Assembly: GCF_001039355.2 (NCBI RefSeq)
Contig: NW_019774648.1
Location: 372,001-436,000, forward strand
Source of the DNA: Lingula anatina
Taxonomy: Eukaryota; Brachiopoda; Lingulata; Lingulida; Lingulidae
Direction of reading: 5' to 3'
Length of the DNA stretch: 64,000 nucleotides
In this document: one piece after another, positions 13,601-24,553 of the stretch
How positions within the stretch are numbered: position 1 is the stretch's first letter
Layout: each line of letters starts with the position of its first letter
Program-made: the position numbers and the translations under genes
Notes under the pieces: generated by a model
The model's database searches: none
What the model was told of the DNA's origin: nothing
Seen by the model: the letters and a program-made list of their open reading frames with translations, nothing else

Positions 13601-15238
13601 TCTGAAATACACCTTATATCCAAATATTACACACAGTGTTGGGATTGCAATGTGTAAAAGTTTAATTTCCATATTTATTTGTAATTTTTATTGTAAGGGT
13701 GTGTTAGAGGAGGGTAGAAGTGACAGCTATAGATCCAGTTAGTCACTGGAGTTCCCTGCATGTACACATGTTGGGATGACCTTAAGGCAAGTGGCAGAGA
13801 TGATCAGACTTTAAAAGGTTGGCATTTGCAAAAAAAAGTTAGCCTTGGCAAAGAGAAAAAATTGCATTAGTCAAAGGGGCTTACAAAAAATTACCTTCGG
13901 AGATATTCAGAACCAGTCCAAGAGCACCGATAAACTGATCATCCCCTGAGGCCTACGAAAGTTTGGAGAGTTTGAACTAAATGGAAGTGTGCCAATGTTT
14001 GCCACAGGAGATGTAGAAAAGATAGGAAGCCACAAAACATTTCCTTTATTTTGTGGATCCATTAATAATTCCTATTACAAGCCCCGTACAGCAAAGGCAG
14101 TGAAGGCAGAAAAACATACCTCCAAAGTTCCCATATTTGGCTTTATAGTGTCATATTCAATGTTACAGTGTATTCCAGACTTTTTCTGAGCTAATAAGGG
14201 TGATTAGAATATTGAATTTTTTTTATGAAGTAACTTCTCATTCAACTTGGCAGACATTAAAAAAATCAGCAGGTTATAGATAGTTACACTATAAGGTATG
14301 TTTAGGTGAATGCATCTAAGTTTACTTATTGTTTGGTAATGATGAGAGCCCGCACCACATGTGAGATGTCTGCTGTTTATTGGAATGGAACACAGTGTAC
14401 TTTTTGACTCCCTGAATGGTTTATAGATCCACGCAGACCTGTGTTTTCACAGATAACTGATTAAGGTATACATTTCAAAGGTGTTTTGGTGACTGGTTGG
14501 GCATGCATTGCTGTGATTCCAGGTAATTGCCTTTCAAGCCCAATTCACTGTAAAATGAACGTCAAAGTAAATGTAGGATAGGTAGCTCTTAGTAAAGATG
14601 TGTGGTAGAAGAGGAATGCACATTTTTAAATGGCCAGTAGCGCCTGTTGTTTATGTTAGCCCTACATGAACATTACTGCAAGAATCATGCATTGCAAGCC
14701 CCACTCTGATGTGGGTTTTAAACCTAACTGTGGTTACAGGCCTTGATGCTGATGTGATTAAAAATTTCAAATGAAGATGGATGATCAATCAGAATTTGAA
14801 CATAATGACTTATAGACAAATAATGAGACTTTTCTTCGCCCTGGATTAAAAATAACACAGAATTGTAATTTCCGCCTAATGCCATAGATATGACAAGCAC
14901 ATGACATTTAGCAATATATTGTAGGAAAAGCGGTTTCCACTCATAGTCTAAAAAAAAAAACACATTACACTATTGATACGCTTAGAATCATCTTAACCTT
15001 GACACCTGCTACGTGCATGTTTGTACAGCAACATAACACCCTGTAAGTTAGAATTGCTCAGTTTTATCACATTTTTCCTCCTCTGCTTTCCAGGGAGCCA
15101 GACAAGACCCTTGTAGTCCATATCTGCCAGGCAGACCTGGGTGGCATGCTTCCCACACAGCTGGTGGAGACTGCACTGCCAGGCAACATGATTGAGTTCT
15201 TCTCTAATCTCAGACAGGCCATTGCCAATGCCTCTTAA
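197..15238 (+). CDS. STARD5: StAR-related lipid transfer (START) domain protein, STARD5-like; six coding exons
   Basis: Spliced product of 208 residues from exons 197-286, 1587-1636, 3077-3209, 6836-6950, 10049-10142 and 15094-15238; all junctions are GT..AG and the joined length (627 bases) stays in frame to TAA. The ATG is the first possible one, since an in-frame TGA lies at 185-187. The whole protein is a single START domain. Family-typical segments are RTCTHSAAMGLISPRDF (about 97-113), EHP.CP and the VRG.NHPCG block (about 134-152), and the C-terminal GEP.KT..V....ADLGG.LP stretch. Length is close to the roughly 213 residues of vertebrate STARD5. There is no signal peptide or membrane segment, so a cytosolic carrier is expected. 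Known STARD4/5/6-subfamily proteins move cholesterol, oxysterols or bile acids between membranes; which ligand applies here is inference. STARD4 or STARD6 orthology is less likely on the NHPCG and GEP motifs. Confidence 0.95.
287..1586 (+). other. STARD5-like intron 1
   Basis: Spliced between GTAAGT and CTCCAG. CpG-rich only to about 400, then almost CpG-free. No exon, repeat or conserved element is recognised. Confidence 0.85.
1587..1636 (+). CDS. STARD5: STARD5-like coding exon 2
   Basis: A 50-base exon with acceptor CTCCAG at 1581-1586 and donor GTAAGT at 1637. It encodes KDVTVYCRSSTEFQGN plus two bases of an Ile codon completed by exon 3. The phase joins perfectly on both sides. Confidence 0.92.
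1637..3076 (+). other. STARD5-like intron 2
   Basis: Spliced between GTAAGT and TTTCAG. Very poor in CpG: I count five in 1981-3000. No other feature is recognised. Confidence 0.85.
3077..3209 (+). CDS. STARD5: STARD5-like coding exon 3 (residues 47-91)
   Basis: Acceptor TTTCAG ends at 3076; donor GTACAT at 3210 is weaker than the others. It encodes YKAEGTVDAKPEKVFEYV and the following KWDKAIKAVDTIEKIEE. This is the START strand-helix-strand that carries the conserved 'W....' motif, here KWD. Confidence 0.93.
3210..6835 (+). other. STARD5-like intron 3
   Basis: 3.6 kb of CpG-poor intronic sequence. Short open frames on the minus strand (around 4930-5560) have no recognisable domain and look like chance. 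No repeat of note. Confidence 0.8.
6836..6950 (+). CDS. STARD5: STARD5-like coding exon 4 (residues 92-129)
   Basis: Acceptor TTTCAG ends at 6835; donor GTATGC at 6951; phase 0 in, phase 1 out. It carries the most diagnostic START motif of the subfamily, RTCTHSAAMGLISPRDFLDL, lining the lipid cavity in homologous structures. Confidence 0.94.
7530..7699 (+). mobile_element. Possible degenerate tRNA-derived SINE with (TTTA)n tail
   Basis: Around 7538-7560 the sequence resembles a tRNA D-arm/A-box (CAATTGAGAGAGCACTTGAC), and about 45 bases on, near 7592-7600, AGTTCAATCC resembles a T-arm/B-box. A (TTTA)n tail follows at 7661-7699, as in many tRNA-derived SINEs. Stems are not well preserved and no target-site duplication was identified, so this is tentative. 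Confidence 0.3.
7661..7699. repeat. (TTTA)n microsatellite
   Basis: Nine to ten uninterrupted TTTA units inside intron 4 of the STARD5-like gene. Confidence 0.95.
8729..9030. repeat. 44 bp minisatellite, about seven copies
   Basis: The word CAGTGTGCA recurs at 8731, 8774, 8818, 8862, 8906, 8950 and 8994, giving periods of 43 then 44 bases. Units differ by a few substitutions (GATATGG/GCTATGG/GCTGTGG). The period is not a multiple of three, so the array is open in all three forward frames in turn, which produces spurious open frames. Confidence 0.95.
10049..10142 (+). CDS. STARD5: STARD5-like coding exon 5 (residues 130-160)
   Basis: Acceptor TCTCAG ends at 10048; donor GTAAGT at 10143. It encodes GSIEHPDCPVEPKYVRG followed by TNHPCG, the block that best separates STARD5-like proteins from other START families. 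It is cysteine-rich for a cytosolic protein (PCGICC). Confidence 0.94.
11668..13032. repeat. 1.37 kb duplicated block, copy 1 (left of gap)
   Basis: Nearly identical to 13594-14960 in the same orientation, ending in the same poly(A) run where the N gap starts. Small differences include ACACACACTG versus ACACAGTG and CATTTG versus CCTACG near 12,025/13,951. It is best explained as an allelic or read-through assembly duplication. Confidence 0.95.
13033..13593. other. Assembly gap (561 N)
   Basis: A run of Ns inside intron 5, directly flanked by the two copies of the 1.37 kb block. Open frames spanning it have no meaning. Confidence 1.
13594..14960. repeat. 1.37 kb duplicated block, copy 2 (right of gap)
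   Basis: Begins exactly at the end of the N gap and matches 11668-13032 to the poly(A) run at 14951-14960, after which unique sequence leads to exon 6. Confidence 0.95.
15094..15238 (+). CDS. STARD5: STARD5-like coding exon 6 (residues 161-208, stop)
   Basis: Acceptor TTCCAG ends at 15093. The exon completes a Gly codon, continues EPDKTLVVHICQADLGG, and ends FFSNLRQAIANAS then TAA. It forms the last strands and the long C-terminal helix that closes the START cavity. Confidence 0.94.
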
Positions 15239-16579
15239 TCAAATGGAGCGGAGTCTGTTTTTTTCTTTTCTTTTCTTTCTTTTATAATCCATGTGATGAT
15301 TTTGTTCTATTTCTTTTTACGAAATACTGACTGGATCGGTAGGCTTAAAAAATGAAGCCTAAATATGTGTTTATCTTTCATCATCCAGGGAGTTTGTTTT
15401 ATAAATGTGAAATTGATTTTACATTGGTAGTAGTTAATTGGGCAAAGAATAGTTTGAAATTGAGTGGTAGGTGCATGCTAGGCCAACACTTATGTAAGTT
15501 GTTATAATGAGTCATCCAAGCAGATAAAGTTGGGTCAATAGACAGTAGGAGACTTGATTTGCTGCTTTCTACCACAGATTGTGTATGTATCTTTGTTACT
15601 GCACATGGTGTCTCATTCAGATCTATGACGCATGTTAAATCACAGACAGTTCAATGTTTGTAGCCTTTGAATTATTTATACAATCTTGTAGTATTTTTTT
15701 CTTGTTGCAGCTGTATATTCCCCCCTGATATTTTCATTTCATGTGTTTTTATCTCATGACTAACAAAAGAAAAAGTAGAGATGGAATTGAAAATAAAATT
15801 AAATAGAGCGATCTCTGCAGAGGAAAACACTGAGGTTCCTGTGTAAGATTCTAGACAGCTACATCCTGTGGAAGAAATGTTGTAAAGGATATAGAGTTAG
15901 TGGGAAGTCCAGATATATCTGTACACAGCCAGTGTATGGTGTTGTGTTGTGAATACGTCCCTCTAGCATAGAGGATAGTATGACAGTTGGTAGATATTTG
16001 TTGAAGGATTTCGGGACTTAAAGTTCTGTAAGTTCAAAGTGAAGTTTCAAAAATTAATGAAAAAAAAAGACAGTGGATTTATACTTTTAAATGTGCATGG
16101 CACTTATAGATGCATTAAAATGCAACTGTTGTATATTTACCTTTCTAAAGGTCCCTATATATTTAATAATTGTATTGAAGGGTTTGTTAAAGTTTTAACA
16201 GCATATACGTGCTTAGTTATGTACTTATTGTGCATTGGTTATAGAAATTGCTCATTGTTCAGATTCTTTGGTTGTTCACAAGTAGTTAGATCTTTTACAA
16301 AAAAAACTTAGTTCTTGCATCATTGGTAACTCATCTAACTGTTCAAATTGATACAGTTTTTAAGTTGGTTTCCTTTTTTTAATTCTCTGCATTCTGTCTG
16401 TTACTAAACTAAGGTCATAATTTCAATGGTATCATGTAATTCCAACAAAAGGTGGAGCTTTCTTCTAAAAGTTTTTCACTGGAGAAATAAACTAAGAAAT
16501 AAACTATTCAAAGATCCATTATTACAGTCCAAAATTTTGCCCTTGGTACATATAGTCCATACTTTGACTTTTAACCTTT

Positions 16580-16618
<39 letters not shown>

Positions 16619-17360
16619 TTAAAAAGGGTACTTATCTGTTAAATTTTTTAATTGATTGATTTTTTAAACACAGGTTAAGAAATTCTTTTAATTTTTAACT
16701 AATTGCTTACTGACAGATATCTGTAGTATACAGCTTTTGGATGTTTCATTTTTCTTTATTTTTCTTTCTTTCTTACTTTCTGTTTTGTAGTGGTAAAACC
16801 AGTAGCGCCCTGATAACGTCCTAGATGTTATATTGGGAATTATAGTTTTATTTTCCAGTAATTAAAGGTATTGGCAATATAAAAAACCTGCCCAAATGTA
16901 GATCTAATAATTTTTCAAGTTGATTATGGACATATTACAAATTTTCATTGAACTGTGTAATTTTTGGTGAAAATCTGAATGATTTTAATGAAGTAGGGAG
17001 ATTAATATCTGCATAAGATTTTAGATGCATTTTTATAGTTATTCTTTATTAAATATGTTTGTGAAAAATGAATCATTTTGCTAGTCATTGTATAGATATT
17101 TCAAACATGATGCATAATTTATATAAGCAAGGGAATAGTTATTTACAAACTTGTTTTTTGTATGGTCTTATAACTTATACATGTACAAATTCAGTTGGTC
17201 AATTTATTTAATGAATAGGATATATCACCACAGTATTTATGTTACTTGATTATATTTTAGCTGTGCCTCATGCATGTTTTACATTGCTTTGATAGTAAAT
17301 AGCTAAATAGTGCTACAGTGTATTGCACGGAATTTGTGAAAATAAATGTTTAGGCAAAGA
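15239..17360 (+). other. STARD5-like 3' UTR (probable extent)
   Basis: After the stop codon there is AT-rich, CpG-poor sequence to about 17,360. Poly(A) signals AATAAA occur at 15792-15797 (possible short form) and 17341-17346. The second coincides with the abrupt return of normal CpG density at about 17,366, which supports a cleavage site near 17,360. A (CA)n tract lies inside at 16582-16615. Confidence 0.6.
16582..16615. repeat. (CA)n microsatellite
   Basis: About 17 AC units in the probable 3' UTR of the STARD5-like gene. Confidence 0.95.
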
Positions 17361-18716
17361 AAGATCCCGTTTAATGTGATATATTAGTGTTGTGTTGTGG
17401 TGAGTGTGTTAGTTGCGAAGAACCTTCTCTAGACCAGTCTCGATTACAGCATCCTGTCTTCCCGTCACACAGGTTTTAAGGCAATAAAAAGCAATCTTCA
17501 AAGTATTGATACAAACCGCTGGGAAAGGTTAAAGTCATCTTGATGATAGCAATTGTATTGAAGAACCAAATGGAGAATTTGGCGCAGGCGTCTTAATTTG
17601 GAAAAAAATTGCATTAATACAAAAATATGAACTTCAAACATCTGTTTCTCAAAACCTATCATCTCGGCATTATGCATTGATTTTTTAATTTATATCTACA
17701 CGGTAGCAGTGTCGATAACGTTCATGTTTTGTCCCAATAGCTTTAGTGTGTGACGCTCCATCAATGCATCATAGTTACAAGAACGCGATATCTGAATCAA
17801 GCACTTTGTTTTGTTTTTTTTTTCTTTGACGAGACCCTTTTTCCAGCTATCTACACTGCAGTCTAGACACTGAATCAATTTTCATCAGGATCACATCTCA
17901 AGGTCACAAAAGATATTGAATAAGTTGTTTATTTATTCGTTATTAGAATAATTAAAGCTGATCCCCATAAATTTGAACTTATTTGGTTACTACATCTGTG
18001 ACTCCCTTGTGAAGAGGCCGGAATTTCTGTAAACCTGAGTAAATGGTTCGAATTTCGAATTTAGGGAATATATTTACCTGTCAGAAATTCAGTTGTGCAG
18101 CATCTCCAATAGAAACCGTGATTCGGGACAGCATGTAAGTAGGCGGAGCATTGGCTTAAAATTGGCAGTCTACGCATCAAGGGCAATGACAATTTTATTT
18201 TACCATAACGCTTCACTGAGAAAAGTATTGATCTTTGAGCTTTAATAAAACCATGCTTGTTATGATTCAATGAAACATCCTTGCGTAACCGATTATTTGC
18301 CAAGTTTAAAAGTAATTAATCATTAGGGATTTGCATTTGATCAAACCTGCCTGTTTCTGACGTTTGCCTTGTCATTTGTAAGCATCGTGATGTGTATCGA
18401 GTGGAAGGATAGAGGAGACATTAAGAAGGTCTGAACTGCTCTTGTAAATTTTGACGCACCTAAAAAACGCAATGCCAGAACGAATTCTAAAATTTCATCC
18501 ATAATCTCTTGTGAAAAACGGTTGTTCACTGGTCTTCTTGTGCACGTGCTTGCTAACACCTCGCAGTCAGTTCTATTATAATACACGTTTTGACCTATAT
18601 TATTAATACGTCTTCCAAATAAAAGTCACTATTGTTAGTGATTTACAAAAGTATTTAAACAATAGTATGGGCGTATGGACGTGCCATAGAGAAATGAGAT
18701 GGAGTTACTGCTACGT

Positions 18717-18740
18717 CCCCCCCCCCCTCTCTCTCTCTCT
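18717..18740. repeat. Poly(C)/(CT)n tract
   Basis: Eleven Cs followed by CT repeats, a polypyrimidine tract. Confidence 0.9.
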
Positions 18741-20180
18741 CATTTATGGGGAAAGAGTGGCACCCACATTGAAAACATTATGATTGATAGAGACATTTCT
18801 CCCTGGTATTTAAATTTCTTAATTCCTTCTAAGCAACAGCAGATTTAAATCCTTTAAACATATTCCTTTTTATAGTAAAACATTTATCCTTAATAGTAAA
18901 ACATTCATTTTTAGTCTATGGTTTAAAATTATTTCTCTCGGTCACAATCTTCTTCCATTTCGTTTTTTTTAAACCTGAGATAGCAAAGGAAATTTCGTCT
19001 TATACATGTACCTATCTTATCATATACAATGGCTGAATAAACGGCTAAACATTATTAGTATTGTTGTTGTTGCAAGGGCACTGAAACAAAAACTATAAAA
19101 ACTATGCACTTTCTTTTAATATGACTGTTGAAGTAAAGATTGATGTCAAATCCTGATGTTAAATGTAATTGTCAATTAGAAGGAGACTGAGGCAGTCAAG
19201 GTGAAGGCTATCATGTAAAAGATTACAGAAAGCTTTTATTTCCCACATTGTATATTTGGGCTGTCATTTTTTAGATGAAAGCTTCATCACTATGAAAAAG
19301 GCTGTGGCGTCATAACTTAAATCTGCTAGAAGCGATATTATGCAGAATTACTGCATGTACCTTTTCCATCGTGTCGCGGGTTATTCCACTTTGCAAGTTC
19401 ACCTAAATGTTAAGATTGTAACGTCCTTGATTTGAGAACGACTTTCATTTATAACAACGGAAATTAAGGCGCACATATCAATTAGGCAATGACCCTTTTT
19501 TCGTAATTAATTAGTTCACATTTGCTTATTGTGCAAACTGCGTATTTCCCCCGAGAGATTCAACTACATAACGCCAGTTAGGTCCAGGAAATGAAAATAT
19601 CTAATTACCAGCGAATTTCCTTCTTTTTTCGCAGACACCGACAGTATGTTAGCACCAATGCATCACAGTTCAAGCCAAGGAAGACGTTTGACATTTACTT
19701 AGCGCGCAGAGATAGTAACAATCACAAGATGAACGCATTCAATAATAATGCTAAATCCCGCAGGAAGGATCATCATTGCAAAATGGAAAAGATTGAATAC
19801 GACATCAGACTTATCATTTGTTCATTTTATGTTTTTCGATTTCTCTGGTGTACAAGACGGGCTGGCACTACTTTATTGAAACGAAGACAAATAGCTGGCA
19901 TGGGCGGTAAATATTTACCACGGAATGGTTGAACTGTAGTGTATTTTTTAGTAAATATCTAAACCGCTTATCACTTTCCCGATGTAAATACATGTATGGA
20001 CAATTTCTGTGCACGTGTAATGTTATAGTTACGCTATAGTTACGCTAGATTTGAACAGGTGCATTTGTCTGTTGCACTTATGATCATTGGCCTTTCTTTC
20101 ATCTTGGACTATCACCATACAACAACAACCAGACTGATGCAATGAAAAACAACAAATAATATCGGTACACACCCAAACCC

Positions 20181-20320
20181 TACCCTCTACCAGGGCGACT
20201 GATGGATTTTTTACGGATATTCACAGATATGTCTCTAGATAGATAGATAGATGGTCTATCTATCTAGAGACATATCTGTGAATATCCGTAAAAATCTATC
20301 AGTCGCCCTGATAGAGGGTA
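20181..20320. mobile_element. 140 bp palindromic MITE with 9 bp target-site duplication
   Basis: Starts TACCCTCT and ends AGAGGGTA. The two arms (about 20181-20249 and 20252-20320) are inverted copies over almost their whole length, differing by two substitutions and one indel in a T run, and meeting at a short TCTA-repeat centre. It is flanked on both sides by the 9-base direct repeat CCCAAACCC (20172-20180 and 20321-20329), which marks a transposition event. There is no coding capacity. A 9 bp duplication fits Mutator-like or Merlin-like transposases, but the superfamily is inference. Confidence 0.85.
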
Positions 20321-23300
20321 CCCAAACCCAATATAGAGGTTCGAATGAGGTCACAGGCATACTCTTAAAATATTTAGTACACAAATCAATAACTATGTTT
20401 GATGATTTGCATGAAGAAGTTTGTATGAAAGTTTAAATCTTCTGGAACCATGAATAATAAAAAAAAAAAACAATTCATCGTCTAACCCCTTAAATGAACA
20501 TACCTTACGTCCAGCTGTGGAAACATTTTACTCACTTTGAAAATTCAATCATGACGGGTCTCGTTCTTTAATTTATCTCCTACAAGTATAACGTTGTAAA
20601 AATTATGATAATCATTTGAACAGAGCAGTTAATTATTTTAGCAACTTAAGTTTGCTTGTCACTGAATATTTAAAAAAAGGGGGGGGGGGATACACCTTAC
20701 TATCAGTAAAATAAGCATTAAATAAACTGTTTTCCATTCTTGGTCCAAATATTGTATCAGAAATGTCAAACTACCATGGAATCATAAAATATTTTTCGGT
20801 CAGCAATAGACATCCCTGTTTCCTATTGCACCGAGTACTTAGGCAAGATGAAACTTTCTGACAATTTTTCTGGGGAACATATGTTACGTAGTAGCCTTGA
20901 GTTACTGTTTTAATATTTATAAAAACTTCCTTACGTCATACATAAATTACCATGACTGAATCACTACAAAATATATCGGAACGCGATATAAAAATTAAAG
21001 TTCTATGACTGGGAACAAACATTACCGGAACATATTTTACTGTATAGGCTCCTTACATACACGTAATGTATAGTCATATGGTAAAAGTTAAAAGTTGGTG
21101 TAAAATTGAGAAAGCCGTGGGATTTTTGTTCTATACACATATATGTTTTAAATCATTGAATACAACTTCGAATTCATTCATTTTTTATATATATTTCAGC
21201 ATGTGAAATGCACCTTTGGGTGTACAAGGGGCGTGCTCAAGGACATCTTGTCCCGCCGCTTTCCACTTAACTCCTTTAGGCGTTTATGACAGAATACATT
21301 TACTGTTGTATTGAGTTCTCAATGTAAATTTTGTGAACGGACGAACGAAGCAATCGCGTGGTTTTGAGTCTGAATGCAATGATTTAAACGTCTGTATTAC
21401 CAATGCAATTCCATTAGGGTGGGTGCTATAAAACAGGCTGCTTCCATCACCTAGGCTAAAACAGTATCAGTTCGCAGTGATCTCACAATATCCCAGCTAA
21501 CGCATTAAGCGGACCCAGGGTGGGAAGCTTACTGACATACTGAAGGTAAAAAGATGCTACTCAGCCTGTCTATTTGAGGGCCGGTTTCAGACACTATTTA
21601 GCCACTATTTGTCAACAACTGATCATGCATATTTGTACATTCATGGCTTTTTCCATGACGCCTGTATATTGTCTTACACTGCACTAAGGTTTACCGCATT
21701 TGAACTCCATTTCATGATGTATAAATCTATTCAGGAAGTTTAGGCCACAGGCCCATAGTACACATTACATGTGCAACGTATACAATGGTGGTTGTTCCCA
21801 AGATGCGTTAAAAAAATATATGATACACATAACCTAATTTTGCAAATAACTAAATATTAATTTTCTTATTTTAAATGCATGAAATACCTTATCAGTCGGG
21901 ACGGAAATTAAATGCGCACAATCAGAAATCCTGAACTTCATGTCATTTGCATTTAGACATATTTTTCCGCATCCCACCCCCTCTCTTTTTATGGTTATCA
22001 ATACAGTAAAATTTACTAAAACAGTTCACATTCTAGACAGAAAGGCGCAAAGACCACGTACATTTAACTTGCGGATCAAGGAGAGAGCGCAGTGGACACG
22101 TTACACCTCCTAAGGTTATTAGTAAAAACCAATCGAATATTCCACCTCTGTGTCCTTTCATGTTTGAGCACTTCTGTCCCGGTTCACTGTTTCAATATAA
22201 CTAAATAAGTTTTATAGCCTGTCCCCTAGCCTCAGCAAAATCTTTGTTCCGCCAGTGTAATTTACTTGTATATCTTTTTGCGTGTTCATACCGGCACGAG
22301 ATGTTATTTTTTACTTCATCATCGTAGCGTTTGCTGTTATTAAGTACACGCCTAGCGACGTAATTAACTAGTAAAATACTCCCGCTGAATACTGTGACGA
22401 AAAGCTGATCGTAAAGACCCATATTGCACACGTATTTTAATAATACACGATGACATAAAATACATTAGAATGATACTTAATGATAGATCGAACATGTGTG
22501 AGCAATCCCCGTGACGAGTAAATCTAGTGATACTATTGATTTTGTTTCCATTCTGTTCCTATAGAAACAATACACTGCTATCAGTATTTTTAGCCACAAG
22601 AAAAGAAATAAAATTGGTCTTAGAAGAGTAAGATTGGTTAGAGTTTTATTTTTTTTCCAAAGACTTGACAAAATAACTTTTTCAAGTTTACTGTTACAAG
22701 AAGCTATAACGTTATATTCCGATTACAAAAAAAGGTCTAAACTACTCTTCATAGTCGTCCGCAGATCAGTTCTTAATCATGTGTTTTATTGATAGTTTGT
22801 GTTCCATTCGATTTGATAAGATAATCTGGTTGGGAAAGATTCGAGTTTGACGGGACGTTTTATCAATTACGTCAAACGCACATCTTTCAATTTCATTTAA
22901 CGCAAAATATCGATGAACAGGTATCTTTAAGTACTTATTCAAATACCACATGGGAATAATGCCTTCAAAGAAAAGTCTAATTTCGCATGTAACTTTTACT
23001 CATATGAAACAAAATACAGCTTCTCCGTTAGAAATCGACTTTCCATGTTAATGCTATGGTAACGCTCAGTTTCCACAAATCACAGTAATATAATCAATTG
23101 TTGTCGTGAAAGTGACGTTTTCGATTTCCACATGTGTGCGAATTCACAAAGCAAGAATATTTGATAAAAACAAGCCCGGAGGTAAAAGATAAAAGGTGAA
23201 ATTAAGATTTGCGATAATGTGTTTGGTTTTAACACATCTTTACGAACAGGCAGTATTTCTTGGCTCTGTAACTGCAGGGGTAGCTATTACGGTGCCAATT

Positions 23301-24319
23301 ACGTACCATTAGGTCTTGACGGGTGCGCTTGATAGAAGTAAATATGTTTATGGAGAGCGACTGTTCGAATAAGACTTCTATGTCAGAAGCTCCAGCTGAA
23401 GCCCTGACAGTGAATCGGCTTTGAATAGCGCTATCCAAGCAATCACGTTTCTCTGTCTTGGTGAAGCATTAAAAGTTGAGGCTGGTACGTATCTCTATCT
23501 CTATATTATTACAGAAGCAAAACTCTGGGAATACGGAGCTGCTACTAGCTGTTCATTTACACGGCATTCCGTTCTCTTTTAGGTTGGTGTCTTATAACTA
23601 CAGCGTTTGTTCGTGTTTCTCTTTAAACGCTTGCTAGAATAGCTCGTAATAAGTTTTTAGGCTGCACATTTTTCAGTATGTACCTTTCAGCTGTGACTAT
23701 ATTTCTTAATCCACTCAGTATTTCACGGCGTTGTCAGTAAGCAAATGTTATAGATTAAATGTTGTATGAGCAGAAACAGAATTCAAACGGAAAGGCAAAC
23801 CCTGTTTGCAAGGTAAATCATAACCATATGTTAATTTTTCTCATCTTGTAGTGGCAACATTTGTAAGGCTTGCCGATTCTCACAAAATGCTCGATATGTT
23901 TGGACTCTAATAATCTCTTCTACAGATCGAGAGGAAATCCCCCATATCAGTGCACACTGCCAAGACTTCAATTCTCGTATCATCTTCCTTTAGCTGAGCA
24001 GTTTCAGTAATGATGTGGAGACTGTAGAGAGACAATTAAAGCCGTTGGTCTACATCTTCCAGAGGTGCGATCTGTTTTTGGTCAAACTCATCAAAACAGG
24101 TATTCTTCACTTAACAAGGGATTTCAAGAATATTTTTGTCTACATGTATCAGTCTGTCTGTCTGTATGTGTATGTCTATTGTACGAAATTATGTATGGAA
24201 GGGACTCTTCTTAGTTATAACTTATATTCCAGAGCTATAAACAAAATCACTTGTGAATCGCATCATATAATCATAAGATTCTGAATAAAAATGCGACCTG
24301 CATTGGACCAGGGACAGTA

Positions 24320-24320
<1 letters not shown>

Positions 24321-24372
<52 letters not shown>
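24321..24372. repeat. (TA)n microsatellite
   Basis: About 26 uninterrupted TA units directly upstream of the 90 bp tandem duplication. Confidence 0.95.
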
Positions 24373-24373
<1 letters not shown>

Positions 24374-24375
<2 letters not shown>

Positions 24376-24553
24376 AAATGTACTTAAACAAAAACAGATT
24401 AAAATTCGAATGCCTTTCCGGGTCATCTAGAAAATATGCAGACTTTTCTGGCTATTATGTTTTACAAATGTACTTAAACAAAAACAGATTAAAATTCGAA
24501 TGCCTTTCCGGGTCATCTAGAAAATATGCAGACTTTTCTGGCTATTATGTTTT
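24374..24553. repeat. Perfect 90 bp tandem duplication
   Basis: 24374-24463 is repeated as 24464-24553. Because 90 is a multiple of three it makes a short duplicated open frame, which I regard as incidental. The near identity of the copies indicates a recent event or an assembly slip beside (TA)n. Confidence 0.95.

Larger units (their letters stand above)
10143..15093 (+). other. STARD5-like intron 5, with assembly gap
   Basis: Apparent length 4.95 kb, but it contains a 561-base N gap and a 1.37 kb block written twice. The true intron may be nearer 3 kb. No coding exon is seen. Confidence 0.8.

Noticed and set aside
12796-13672. Two long minus-strand frames of 219-275 codons
   Set aside because: They exist only because Ns in the assembly gap contain no stop codons.
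13989-14189. 66-codon frame conserved between the two 1.37 kb blocks
   Set aside because: Its conservation only reflects the block duplication. It lies in a CpG-depleted intron and shows no domain.
19591-19932. 113-codon basic open frame
   Set aside because: Rich in Arg/Lys without any family motif; no promoter, splice or poly(A) support.
24015-24284. 89-codon open frame upstream of the TA tract
   Set aside because: Low-complexity hydrophobic Tyr/Val run without family resemblance.
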